Of a DNA stretch of 64,000 nt, positions 18,981-26,067 are shown in pieces. Numbering within the stretch: the stretch's first letter is position 1; every line of letters starts with the position of its first letter. The stretch is from NCBI RefSeq assembly GCF_013408245.1, contig NZ_JACBYS010000001.1, positions 372,001 through 436,000 of the forward strand, written 5' to 3'. The notes beneath the pieces are model-generated. The model had not been told where the DNA came from. It did no database searches and worked only from the letters and a program-made list of their open reading frames with translations. The stretch comes from Duganella sp. 1224 (GTDB lineage Bacteria; Pseudomonadota; Gammaproteobacteria; Burkholderiales; Burkholderiaceae_D). A program made the translations under genes and the position numbers.

Positions 18981-19532
18981 ATGGACAACCTCAAAGAAAC
19001 GCGCATCGACGGTGAACTGGCCTACGACGGCCACTTCCTGAAGGTGCAGCGTGACATCATAGAACTCCCCAACGGCAAGCGCACCAAGCGCGAATACATC
19101 CTGCACCCCGGTGCGGTGGTGATTTTGCCGCTGCTGGACGACGGCACCGTGCTGATGGAACGCCAGTTCCGCTACCCGCTGCACGACGTCTTCATCGAAT
19201 TCCCTGCCGGTAAAATCGATCCGGGCGAAGATCCGCTGCTGGCCGCCCGGCGCGAGCTGGAGGAGGAAACCGGCTACACCGGCGGCGAATGGCAGTTCGT
19301 CACCAAGATTCACAACGCCATCGCCTACTCGGACGAGCACCTGGACCTGTACCTGGCGCGCGGCCTCAAGCCCGGCCCGGCCAGGCTCGACGAAGGCGAA
19401 TTCCTCGAAACCTTCACCGCCACCATCGACGAGTTGCTGCAGTGGGTACGCGAAGGCAAGATCACCGACGTCAAGACCGTGATCGGCATCTTCTGGCTGG
19501 ACAAGCTGCGCGCGGGCGACTGGACGCTATGA
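18981..19532 (+). CDS. NUDIX hydrolase, ADP-ribose pyrophosphatase type
   Basis: This is a 183-residue protein. The Nudix box GKIDPGEDPLLAARRELEEE followed by TGY fits G-x5-E-x7-REUxEE-x-GU exactly, at about residue 73-95. The N-terminal strand (VQRDIIELPNGKRTKREYIL) and the PGAVVILPLLDDG segment are typical of NudF-type enzymes, which cleave ADP-ribose to AMP and ribose 5-phosphate. ATG 18981 has GGAGCAGGG right before it; longer in-frame versions run back into DUF2818. The stop overlaps the next ATG by four bases. Substrate is inferred from family. Confidence 0.9.
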   Translation: MDNLKETRIDGELAYDGHFLKVQRDIIELPNGKRTKREYILHPGAVVILPLLDDGTVLMERQFRYPLHDVFIEFPAGKIDPGEDPLLAARRELEEETGYTGGEWQFVTKIHNAIAYSDEHLDLYLARGLKPGPARLDEGEFLETFTATIDELLQWVREGKITDVKTVIGIFWLDKLRAGDWTL

Positions 19533-20227
19533 AATGCTGGATGGCGTGCCTGCTGCTGCTTGCCGCTTGCGGTGCGCAGGCGGCGCAACAGCGCACGCCG
19601 TTCCAGATCCGCTGCGAGGACACGATCAGTAAGACGGTGTCGGTGCTGTCGTCGAAGCAGAATGGCTACACCATCAACAACCAGTTGCCGTACCGCGCGC
19701 TGACCGCGCGCACCGGCAGCATGAGCAACCGCATGCAGACATTGGGGCTGACCGTGACGCAGGGCGTGTACCGCGCCACGCTGGGCGGGCCGATCCTGCA
19801 GGACCCGGCCAGCGGCTACGAATGCGTGGCGCCGCGCGTGACTATCCAGTTGAATTATTCGCCGGTGCTGATCTACGTCGGCAACGAGTTCGTGCCGGGC
19901 AGCTGCGCCTACAAGGAAATTCTGGCGCACGAGCAGCGCCACCTGCAGGCCTACATGGACAACCTGGCGCGGGTGGAAAAGGTGGTGAAAGCGGCGTTGG
20001 ACAAGCGTTTCGCCGGGCAACCGATGTACGCGCCGTCCGGCACCGCGATGTCGGCGCTGGAGCACGAGATCAACGGCACGTGGTTCCCGTTCATCCAGGC
20101 GGAATTCGACAAGGGCAAGATCGAGCAGGCCAAAATCGACTCGCCGCAGGAATACGCCCGGCTGGCCCAGGCCTGCAATGGCGAGATTGCCGCGATCGTC
20201 AACCGCCGCAGAAATCCGCGGCAGTAG
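19529..20227 (+). CDS. putative exported lipoprotein with HExxH motif
   Basis: This is a 232-residue protein. The signal region MKCWMACLLLLAACGAQA contains a lipobox LAAC (Cys14), though cleavage after AQA is also possible. At about residue 131 is EILAHEQRHLQAYMDN, an HExxH that could bind zinc, with possible further ligands in the helix after it. Several cysteines (RCED, YEC, GSCAY, QACNG) suggest disulfides. It resembles small secreted metallopeptidase-like proteins of the DUF922 type, but I do not recognise a named homologue. It is coupled to the NUDIX gene by ATGA. Confidence 0.65.
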   Translation: MKCWMACLLLLAACGAQAAQQRTPFQIRCEDTISKTVSVLSSKQNGYTINNQLPYRALTARTGSMSNRMQTLGLTVTQGVYRATLGGPILQDPASGYECVAPRVTIQLNYSPVLIYVGNEFVPGSCAYKEILAHEQRHLQAYMDNLARVEKVVKAALDKRFAGQPMYAPSGTAMSALEHEINGTWFPFIQAEFDKGKIEQAKIDSPQEYARLAQACNGEIAAIVNRRRNPRQ

Positions 20228-20256
20228 ATTGAGCCTCGCAGTCAACCCACAAGGTC

Positions 20257-20285
20257 GGGGTCGGACCCCTGCGGGGTCCGACCCC
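20257..20285. repeat. 29-bp palindrome, dispersed family copy 2
   Basis: GGGGTCGGACCCC (20257-20269) and GGGGTCCGACCCC (20273-20285) form a perfect 13-bp stem with a TGC loop. It starts 29 nt after the lipoprotein stop and ends 56 nt before ispD. Same family as 1160-1189 and 52792-52821. Confidence 0.85.
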
Positions 20286-20341
20286 TGTTCGCCGCAGTGC
20301 GGGTCAAGCGGTTCCCGCGAACTCAGTAGAAAAAGAAAGTG

Positions 20342-21073
20342 ATGACAGTAACCAATCAACCCCCGCGCCACGTCGCGCTGCTGCCCGCCGCCGGCGTCGG
20401 CGCGCGCATGGCGGCCAACGGCCCCAAACAATACCTGACGGTCGCCGGCAAACCGATGCTGCGCCACGCCGTGGACGCCTTCCGTGCCTCGCCGCTGGTG
20501 GCGCACACCTACGTCGTCGTCAGCCCGGACGACGGCGTGATCGACTCGGTGCTGCCGCCCTCGCTGGACGGCGTGACCGTGCTGCGCGTCGGCGGCGCCA
20601 CCCGCATGGACTCGGTGCTGAACGGCCTGCGCGCGCTGGCCGGCCAGCTGGCCGACCACGACCTGGTGATGGTGCACGACGCCGCCCGTCCCGGCCTGAC
20701 GCCGGAGCTGATCGCGCGCCTGATCGATGGCGTTGGCGACGACCCGGCCGGCGGCCTGCTGGCGCTGCCGGTGGTGGACACCATCAAGCGCGCCGCCGCG
20801 GCCACGGAAGGCGCCAGCGTCAGCGCCGCCACGGTGCCGCGCAGCGGCCTGTGGGCGGCGCAGACGCCGCAGATGTTCAGCTACGCGCTGCTGCTGCGCG
20901 CCCTCGGCAGCGCGCCCGACGCCACCGCCATCACCGACGACGCCAGCGCCGTCGAAATGCTCGGCTACGCGCCGCGCCTGATCGCAGGCCATCCACGCAA
21001 TCTCAAAGTAACCCTGCCGGCGGACATCCGCATCGCCGAGATGTACCTGGCTCACAAGGAAGACCAATCATGA
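20342..21073 (+). CDS. ispD: 2-C-methyl-D-erythritol 4-phosphate cytidylyltransferase
   Basis: This 243-residue enzyme joins MEP and CTP to give CDP-ME in the non-mevalonate isoprenoid pathway. The CTP-binding motif [19 protein letters not shown] lies at residues 13-31. [11 protein letters not shown] at about 119 and [11 protein letters not shown] near 199 are also typical. ATG 20342 was taken; a GTG three bases earlier is possible. The stop overlaps ispF by four bases, the usual ispDF arrangement. Confidence 0.95.
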   Translation: MTVTNQPPRHVALLPAAGVGARMAANGPKQYLTVAGKPMLRHAVDAFRASPLVAHTYVVVSPDDGVIDSVLPPSLDGVTVLRVGGATRMDSVLNGLRALAGQLADHDLVMVHDAARPGLTPELIARLIDGVGDDPAGGLLALPVVDTIKRAAAATEGASVSAATVPRSGLWAAQTPQMFSYALLLRALGSAPDATAITDDASAVEMLGYAPRLIAGHPRNLKVTLPADIRIAEMYLAHKEDQS

Positions 21074-21558
21074 CCACACTCCCATTTCGTATCGGCCAGG
21101 GCTACGACTGCCACGCGCTGGTGGAAGGCCGCAAGCTGATCATCGGCGGCGTCGACATCCCGCACCACGTCGGCCTGCTGGGCCACTCGGACGCCGACGT
21201 GCTGCTGCACGCCATCACCGACTCGATCCTGGGCGCCGCCGCGCTGGGCGATATCGGCAAGCACTTCCCGGACACCGATCCCGACTTCAAGGGCGCCGAC
21301 TCGCGCAAGCTGCTGCGGGAAGCCGCCAGGCGCGTGGTGGCCACCGGCTACCGCATCGGCAACATCGACTGCACCATCATCGCCCAGCGCCCGAAGATGG
21401 CGCCGCACATCCCGGCGATGCGCGCCAACATCGCCGAGGACCTGGGCGTGGACATCAGCCAGGTCAATGTCAAGGCCAAGACCAATGAAAAGCTGGGCTA
21501 CCTCGGCCGCGAAGAAGGCATCGCCGCGGAGTCTATTGCCTTGCTGATCTCCTCGTAA
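21070..21558 (+). CDS. ispF: 2-C-methyl-D-erythritol 2,4-cyclodiphosphate synthase
   Basis: This 162-residue trimeric enzyme follows IspE in the MEP pathway. The zinc site is in [11 protein letters not shown] (Asp and His near residue 11-13). [21 protein letters not shown] carries the next ligand. [21 protein letters not shown] is the C-terminal signature. The last ~20 codons, ending ALLISS, overlap an antisense DUF433 gene by 61 nt, so the 3' end may have been shaped by insertion of that module. Confidence 0.95.
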   Translation: MTTLPFRIGQGYDCHALVEGRKLIIGGVDIPHHVGLLGHSDADVLLHAITDSILGAAALGDIGKHFPDTDPDFKGADSRKLLREAARRVVATGYRIGNIDCTIIAQRPKMAPHIPAMRANIAEDLGVDISQVNVKAKTNEKLGYLGREEGIAAESIALLISS

Positions 21559-21998
21559 AAAATCGTGGCGTCGTTCTCTAGCACAGCGGTGGCGACGTCG
21601 CGCGACACGGCGGGATAGTTGGCCAGGAAGGCGGACATCGGCCGCCCCGCCAGCAGATAGTCGAACATGTACTTGATCGGCACCAACGTATCTTTGAAAA
21701 CGGGCATTCCGCCCAGGATGCCCGGCTCCATTTGTACCAGTGGCGTAATGGACTTCATAAACGCCAGTACCTCCGGATCAAACGGTTCCAAGGGTGAGCT
21801 GCGAGGCGGAATAACCCGGCCGTTAAAGTAGTGCACCGGCTCGCCGAAATATCTCGGGTCATACTCCGGTCCATCCTCATCAATAATGATTTCATCGTCG
21901 TGGTTTGGCATGACATTCAGCCAGCTATTTTGATCCTCGAAGATATTTTCCTGACTCTTTTCGGCTCGCTTTTCTAGATGAGATAATTCGTATTCCAT
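21498..21998 (-). CDS. DUF433-domain protein, copy 1 (antitoxin-like)
   Basis: This is a 166-residue protein. The C-terminal ~75 residues match DUF433: [20 protein letters not shown], then [17 protein letters not shown] and [16 protein letters not shown]433 proteins are usually short HTH antitoxins; here an acidic N-terminal ~90 residues ([39 protein letters not shown]) is added and is shared with the copy at 22792-23268. ATG 21998 follows GGAGAGACACC. It overlaps ispF by 61 nt tail to tail, and its first 72 nt overlap the deleted brnT in another frame. Role as antitoxin is inferred. Confidence 0.75.
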   Translation of the reverse strand: MEYELSHLEKRAEKSQENIFEDQNSWLNVMPNHDDEIIIDEDGPEYDPRYFGEPVHYFNGRVIPPRSSPLEPFDPEVLAFMKSITPLVQMEPGILGGMPVFKDTLVPIKYMFDYLLAGRPMSAFLANYPAVSRDVATAVLENDATIFYEEISKAIDSAAMPSSRPR

Positions 21999-22077
21999 GG
22001 TGTCTCTCCGTGTAGGTAATGCCATGTTTGCGCAGGTTGCTTTTGCGCTTGGCCTCGTCCCACGTATAAATAGTCAT
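21925..22077 (-). pseudogene. brnT-like toxin gene with 42-codon in-frame deletion
   Basis: The frame reads 50 codons from ATG 22077. MTIYTWDEAKRKSNLRKHGI matches the first 20 residues of the intact BrnT at 23195-23473. The next residues [18 protein letters not shown] match that protein from about residue 63 to the end, and both stop at the same place. Exactly 42 codons (residues 21-62) are missing with no frame change. The lost part includes most of the toxin core, so it is probably inactive as a ribonuclease. The DUF433 gene overprinted on its 3' half is intact. Confidence 0.75.
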
Positions 22078-22222
22078 TTCAGTGTAGCGGCTCGAAGATA
22101 TCCTTCACGCGGACTGAAAAGCCAGCGGATTCAGGATATCTTCCGGCATCGTCCACCGCCGGCTTGACTCAACCTTAGCGTGGATCAAATGTGCGTGGAT
22201 TTGACTGCATGGAGAAATCAGA

Positions 22223-22828
22223 TTGGGAGAACTTGATAAACGCAGCCCGGATCGCTTTCGTGCCGATGTGGTGACCAACCGGAACAATCGCGCGATCCTG
22301 GAGCGCTGGACATCCCTGGCGCTGCCGGATGGCTGGCTGGTCGCGGGCTGTCTATTCCAGACGGTGTGGAACCTTCAGAGCGGCCGCGCGCCCGATGCGG
22401 ATATCAAGGACTACGATCTCTTTTATTTCGATGCGAGCGATCTGAGTGAAGCGGCGGAACGTGAGCGGCAGGCCCACGTCGATAGCATACTGGCGGACCT
22501 CGGGGTTGCTGTTGAAGTATCGAACCAGGCGCGCGTGCACACGTGGTACGAGGCTTACTTTGGCCGTCCATATCCCGCGCTGGGCAGCGCCCGGGAAGGG
22601 ATAGACCGTTTCCTCATGCCCGCAACCTGCGTCGGCATTCGTCCTGACGCTGTCCACGCCCCGAACAGCCTGGACATGCTGTATGACGGCGTGCTCACCG
22701 CCAATCCGCTCACGCCATACCCGGATCTGTTCGAAGCCAAGGCCGCGTCGTATCTCCAACGCTGGCCATGGCTTCGCATTGACCGAGGAGCCTATCGAGC
22801 CGCCAACGCTGCGCTGATATCTTCATAA
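22223..22828 (+). CDS. nucleotidyltransferase family protein (NTP_transf_6, COG3575 type)
   Basis: This is a 201-residue protein. Characteristic stretches are GCLFQTVWNLQSGR at about 42, IKDYDLFYFDASDLS at about 62, VEVSNQARVHTWYEAYFGR at about 97 and LFEAKAASYLQRWPWL near the end. The family resembles nucleotidyltransferases but has no settled substrate. The best start is TTG 22223, with GGAG eight bases upstream; no in-frame ATG is available nearby. The last 37 nt overlap the antisense DUF433 gene, and the end ANAALISS echoes the end of IspF at the equivalent position of the other module. Confidence 0.8.
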   Translation: MGELDKRSPDRFRADVVTNRNNRAILERWTSLALPDGWLVAGCLFQTVWNLQSGRAPDADIKDYDLFYFDASDLSEAAERERQAHVDSILADLGVAVEVSNQARVHTWYEAYFGRPYPALGSAREGIDRFLMPATCVGIRPDAVHAPNSLDMLYDGVLTANPLTPYPDLFEAKAASYLQRWPWLRIDRGAYRAANAALISS

Positions 22829-23268
22829 AATAGCGTTGCCTCGCTATTCAACACGGCAACGGCAGTCCCGCGCGGCACCGACGGATACGCGCGCAGGAAG
22901 TCATCGAACTGCTGGCCAGCCAGAAGACAATCGAACATCCGTTTGATGGGGATGGCGGTGCCGCGGAATACCGGCATGCCGGCCTGAATGTCGTCCTCCA
23001 TCTGAATGTACGGCGTCAGTGATTTCATGAACGCCAGTAGTTCGGGGTCAATAGGATCTGTTGGCGATTCGCGTGGCGGAATGACGCGACCGTTGAAGCG
23101 ACGCACAGGATTGGCGTAGATACCTGACTCAAGCGGAGGACAGTCCCCGTCGAATAAGACATCTTCATCTGCGATAGGCATGACATTGATCCATTCACTG
23201 GTTGGCCCGAAATAATGCGAGCCGTTCTCGTCGGGTCGCCTTTCGGAATGAGATGATTCGTAATCCAT
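22792..23268 (-). CDS. DUF433-domain protein, copy 2 (putative antitoxin of BrnT)
   Basis: This is a 158-residue protein. The C-terminal DUF433 domain runs from about residue 95 (AGMPVFRGTAIPIKRMFDCL) to the end (YPSVPRGTAVAV, SEATLFYEDI). The N-terminal part ([34 protein letters not shown]) is acidic and matches copy 1 closely. ATG 23268 is preceded by GGAGAGACACT, which favours it over ATG 23283. It begins inside brnT (74-nt overlap in another frame), so the two must be co-transcribed. BrnT toxins usually pair with BrnA, so this pairing is unusual. Antitoxin role inferred. Confidence 0.75.
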   Translation of the reverse strand: MDYESSHSERRPDENGSHYFGPTSEWINVMPIADEDVLFDGDCPPLESGIYANPVRRFNGRVIPPRESPTDPIDPELLAFMKSLTPYIQMEDDIQAGMPVFRGTAIPIKRMFDCLLAGQQFDDFLRAYPSVPRGTAVAVLNSEATLFYEDISAALAAR

Positions 23269-23473
23269 AGTGTCTCTCCGCATAAACTATCGCAACTTCC
23301 AGGCTGTCATAAAATCCGGGCGTCAAGAATCGACGCTCGTTATAGTGATAGCGCGTGTCTTCAATCGTCAGTGAACTGTTGTTCTCAATCACCGTTGCCG
23401 CATCTTTGAAGTCGAGGCCATGGTCGCGCAAATTGATCTTCCGCTTGGCCTCGTCCCACGTGTAGGTCGTCAT
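23195..23473 (-). CDS. brnT: BrnT-like type II toxin
   Basis: This 92-residue protein is of the BrnT family (RelE-fold mRNA-cleaving toxins). Family marks are TYTWDEAKRKINLRDHGLDF at the start, a TIEDTRYHYNERRFLT middle segment and YGLRIISFRKATRRERLALF at the end. ATG 23473 is preferred over ATG 23497: the upstream ATG is absent from the otherwise conserved leader of the deleted copy (ATATCC there, ACATCC here). The usual BrnA partner is missing; a DUF433 gene overlaps its 3' end instead. Confidence 0.8.
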   Translation of the reverse strand: MTTYTWDEAKRKINLRDHGLDFKDAATVIENNSSLTIEDTRYHYNERRFLTPGFYDSLEVAIVYAERHYGLRIISFRKATRRERLALFRANQ

Positions 23474-23513
23474 TTCAGTGTAGTGGCTCGAAGACATCCT
23501 TCAAGCGGACTGA

Positions 23514-23885
23514 AGAGCCAGCGGCCAGTTGATGGCGCCCGGCATTCCCGACGTGGCGGAGCACGCGCTGATGAAAACCAAGATGAACAGCTATGGCAAG
23601 ACCTGGCACGTCTGGGACACCGAGCGCAACAACCTCCCGCTCGGTCCCGCCATGCTGGCTTGGTCGTTCAACCGCGACGGCGAGGCCGCGCCCGGCCTGG
23701 TCGAGCAGCGCGACCGCAAGATGGAGGTCGACACCGTCAAGACCCGCGCCGCGCGCCTCGATCTGCAACCACTGGCCCACCCGCAGTCGGGCGTGGATGA
23801 CCTCAAGGGCCAGTTCCCGCGCCCGACCACGGATATTCCCGGCGTCACCGGCATCACCGGCACCGCTGGCACCACCAGCCGCTAG
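23514..23885 (+). pseudogene. 3' remnant of a DUF1264 (OBAP-like) gene
   Basis: The frame is open from 23514 (after a TGA at 23511-23513) to TAG at 23883. From about MAPGIPDVAEHALM onward it matches the C-terminal part of DUF1264 proteins: YGKTWHVWDTERNNLPLGPA, then SFNRDGEAAPGLVEQRDRKM. The usual N-terminal half is missing. The point where similarity begins coincides with the edge of the module shared with the first BrnT/DUF433 copy (near 23520-23525), so the gene was probably cut by insertion of that module. A TTG/ATG at 23529/23532 could still allow a fragment to be made. Confidence 0.7.
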
Positions 23886-24733
23886 CGCTTCAGCAGGCCG
23901 GCGATGGCCACGTCCAGCGGCGCCACGCCCTTGCGCGGCGTGCCTTCAAAGGCGATCCAGCCCTCGTTGAAGCCATCCAGCATCTGCATGCGCGGCAGCG
24001 GATTTCGCATGCCCTGGGTGGTGAACAAGGCGGCCCATTCGTCGCGCGGCACCACGCGGGCGTTGACATATTTGCCCAGTTGCCGCGCGAAGCTGGCGGC
24101 GATGTCGGCCGGGCTGACGCGCGCCGGACCTTCCAGTTCCACCACGCGCACGCCGCTCCACGTTTCCCGCAACAGCTCGGCCGCCACCGAAGAGATGTCG
24201 GCGCACGCCACCATCGGCACCGGACGCTCCAGCGGCTGCAGATAGCTGGCGATGCTGCCTTCAGTGCGCGCGGATGGCACATCCCACAGGCTGTTCTCGA
24301 TAAACCACGCGGCGCGCAGGAAAGTCACCGGCAGGCCGAGCGTGCTGAACTCGCGCTCCATGATACCGAGCTGGTTCAGCAGATTCGGTTCCGTCGCCTG
24401 TGCGCCGATGGTCGACAACGCGACCACGCGGGCAGGGCGTGCGGCCGCCAGCGCCTCGCGCAGGGCGGCGATGGTACGGCGCGCCTCTGGAAAACCTGCC
24501 GATGGATCGAAGGTCGGCGGCAGCAGCACGAACACCGCCTCGGCGCCGCTGAAGGCACGGGTCAGCGCGGCGACATCGTTGACATCCGCCAGCGCCACCT
24601 CGGCGCCGCGCGCGGCCCAGACCTCGCCCTTGGCCGCGTCGCGCACCACGGCGCGCACGGGCAGGCCGTCGTCCAGCAGTTGCTGACCCAGCACCGAGCC
24701 GACTTGTCCCGTAATTCCGGTAATCGCATACAT
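23882..24733 (-). CDS. NmrA-like NAD(P)-binding protein
   Basis: This is a 283-residue atypical short-chain dehydrogenase. The N-terminal Rossmann motif is MYAITGITGQVGSVLGQQLL (GxxGxxG), followed by LPVRAVVRDAAKG and ALADVNDVAALTRAF, typical of the NmrA/QorB group that senses NAD(P) or reduces quinones. ATG 24733 has AAGGAGAACAAC upstream. It is divergent from a LysR regulator (97 nt between starts), which probably controls it. The stop overlaps the convergent DUF1264 remnant by CTAG. Confidence 0.85.
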   Translation of the reverse strand: MYAITGITGQVGSVLGQQLLDDGLPVRAVVRDAAKGEVWAARGAEVALADVNDVAALTRAFSGAEAVFVLLPPTFDPSAGFPEARRTIAALREALAAARPARVVALSTIGAQATEPNLLNQLGIMEREFSTLGLPVTFLRAAWFIENSLWDVPSARTEGSIASYLQPLERPVPMVACADISSVAAELLRETWSGVRVVELEGPARVSPADIAASFARQLGKYVNARVVPRDEWAALFTTQGMRNPLPRMQMLDGFNEGWIAFEGTPRKGVAPLDVAIAGLLKR

Positions 24734-24830
24734 GTTGTTCTCCTTGTGAAGTTGATGGGAGAATTTTGCTGCAAACCGGGGAATACTTCGATAGCATGGA
24801 TGGCATATCATTGATGACCAAAGAGCATAT

Positions 24831-25736
24831 ATGGCTTTCGACGAACGGGTGGTGAACGGCCTGCGCATCCTGGCCGCGATTGTGGACAGCGGCAGTTTCG
24901 TGCGCGCCGGCGAGGCGCTGGCGATGTCGCAATCGGGCGTCAGCCGCGCCATCGCCCGGCTGGAGGCGCGGCTTAACATCCGGCTGTTCGACCGCACCAC
25001 GCGCAAGATCGCGCTGACCGACGAAGGCCGCCGCTTCTATGCGGAGATCGGCCCGCTGCTGGCCGGCCTGGAAGACGCGGTGGCGTCGGCGGGCGAGGGC
25101 GCCGTCGTGGTACGCGGACGGCTGCGGGTGAATATCGATCCGATCTGCGCGCGCCTGCTGCTCGGCCCGAAACTGGGCGCCTTCCTCAAGCAGCACCCGG
25201 AGCTGGCGCTGGACCTGGCCGCGCGCGACCACCTCGGCGATATGGTCGGCGATGGCTACGACCTCGCCATCCGCCTCGGCTACCCGCAAACCTCGTCCCT
25301 GATCGCCCGCAAGCTGATGGACACGCGCGTGCTCACCGTCGCCACGCCGGCCTACCTGCGCAAGCACGGCACGCCGAAGAAGCCGATCGATCTGGAAAGC
25401 CCGGACCACGTCTGCATCCACTTCCGCAATCCGGCCACCGGACGGCCGTTCGACTGGGAATTCCACCGCGGCGGCAAGGTCACCACCGTCCACCCGCGCG
25501 GGCAGGTGACGCTCAACGATCCGGGCACGATGGAAAGCGTGCTGTTGTCCGGCTATGGCCTGGCGCAGGTGATCGATCTGGCGGTGCAGCCGCTGCTGCG
25601 TTCCGGCGCGCTGGTGCCGGTGCTGACGGCGTGGCCGGACGAGCGCTTCCCGCTGTACGCGCTGTACCCGTCGCGCCACCATCCGCCGGCCAAGACCCAG
25701 GCCTTCCTGGCCTTCGTCCAGTCTCTGCTACCATGA
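24831..25736 (+). CDS. LysR-family transcriptional regulator
   Basis: This is a 301-residue regulator. The N-terminal winged HTH contains FVRAGEALAMSQSGVSRAIARLEARLNIRLFDRTTR (about 24-60). The rest is a periplasmic-binding-like effector domain (VRGRLRVNIDPI, GDGYDLAIRLGYPQ). It resembles regulators placed next to quinone reductases and NmrA proteins. It is divergent from the NmrA-like gene, the standard LysR-target layout. The effector is unknown. Confidence 0.9.
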   Translation: MAFDERVVNGLRILAAIVDSGSFVRAGEALAMSQSGVSRAIARLEARLNIRLFDRTTRKIALTDEGRRFYAEIGPLLAGLEDAVASAGEGAVVVRGRLRVNIDPICARLLLGPKLGAFLKQHPELALDLAARDHLGDMVGDGYDLAIRLGYPQTSSLIARKLMDTRVLTVATPAYLRKHGTPKKPIDLESPDHVCIHFRNPATGRPFDWEFHRGGKVTTVHPRGQVTLNDPGTMESVLLSGYGLAQVIDLAVQPLLRSGALVPVLTAWPDERFPLYALYPSRHHPPAKTQAFLAFVQSLLP

Positions 25737-25758
25737 CGGCTTTTGCGGGGAGTGGACG

Positions 25759-26067
25759 ATGGCGCGGGATATGACGGCGTACCGCCAGGTGGCGGTGCAT
25801 TCGGAGGCGTGGAACGGGCAGGTGGAGATCCACCCGATGCCGGGCCAGGCCTATGCCACCGACATGAACGTGCAATGCTCCAGCCGCCTGCGCGACACCA
25901 GCGTCTACCCGCTTGGCACCTGCTTCCTGGTGGAGGCCAAACTGACGGACCGCCTGGGCGGCCCGCAGTATCTGTACGTCTGGCATGGCGACGACATCAA
26001 GGTGATGTCGAAGAAGGAAGCGCAGGTCTTCCTCGGCGCTTACCGGCGCGTGCGGCTTAACGTTTAA
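25759..26067 (+). CDS. hypothetical protein, 102 residues
   Basis: I do not recognise this protein. It has no signal peptide or membrane segment. It is predicted as mostly beta (VEAKLTDRLGGPQYLYVWHG, DDIKVMSKKEA) with two cysteines (QCSSR, TCFLV). GGGGAGTGGACG lies upstream of ATG 25759, and the start is 22 nt after the LysR stop, so it may be co-transcribed. It ends with a 4-nt TTAA stop overlap against the MFS gene. Codon use matches the neighbours. Confidence 0.7.
   Translation: MARDMTAYRQVAVHSEAWNGQVEIHPMPGQAYATDMNVQCSSRLRDTSVYPLGTCFLVEAKLTDRLGGPQYLYVWHGDDIKVMSKKEAQVFLGAYRRVRLNV

Noticed and set aside
22105..22287. 60-codon minus-strand frame before the deleted toxin copy
   Set aside because: No similarity or ribosome site; only its last few codons (AFQSA) are shared with the other module, and it is antisense to the NTP_transf_6 start.
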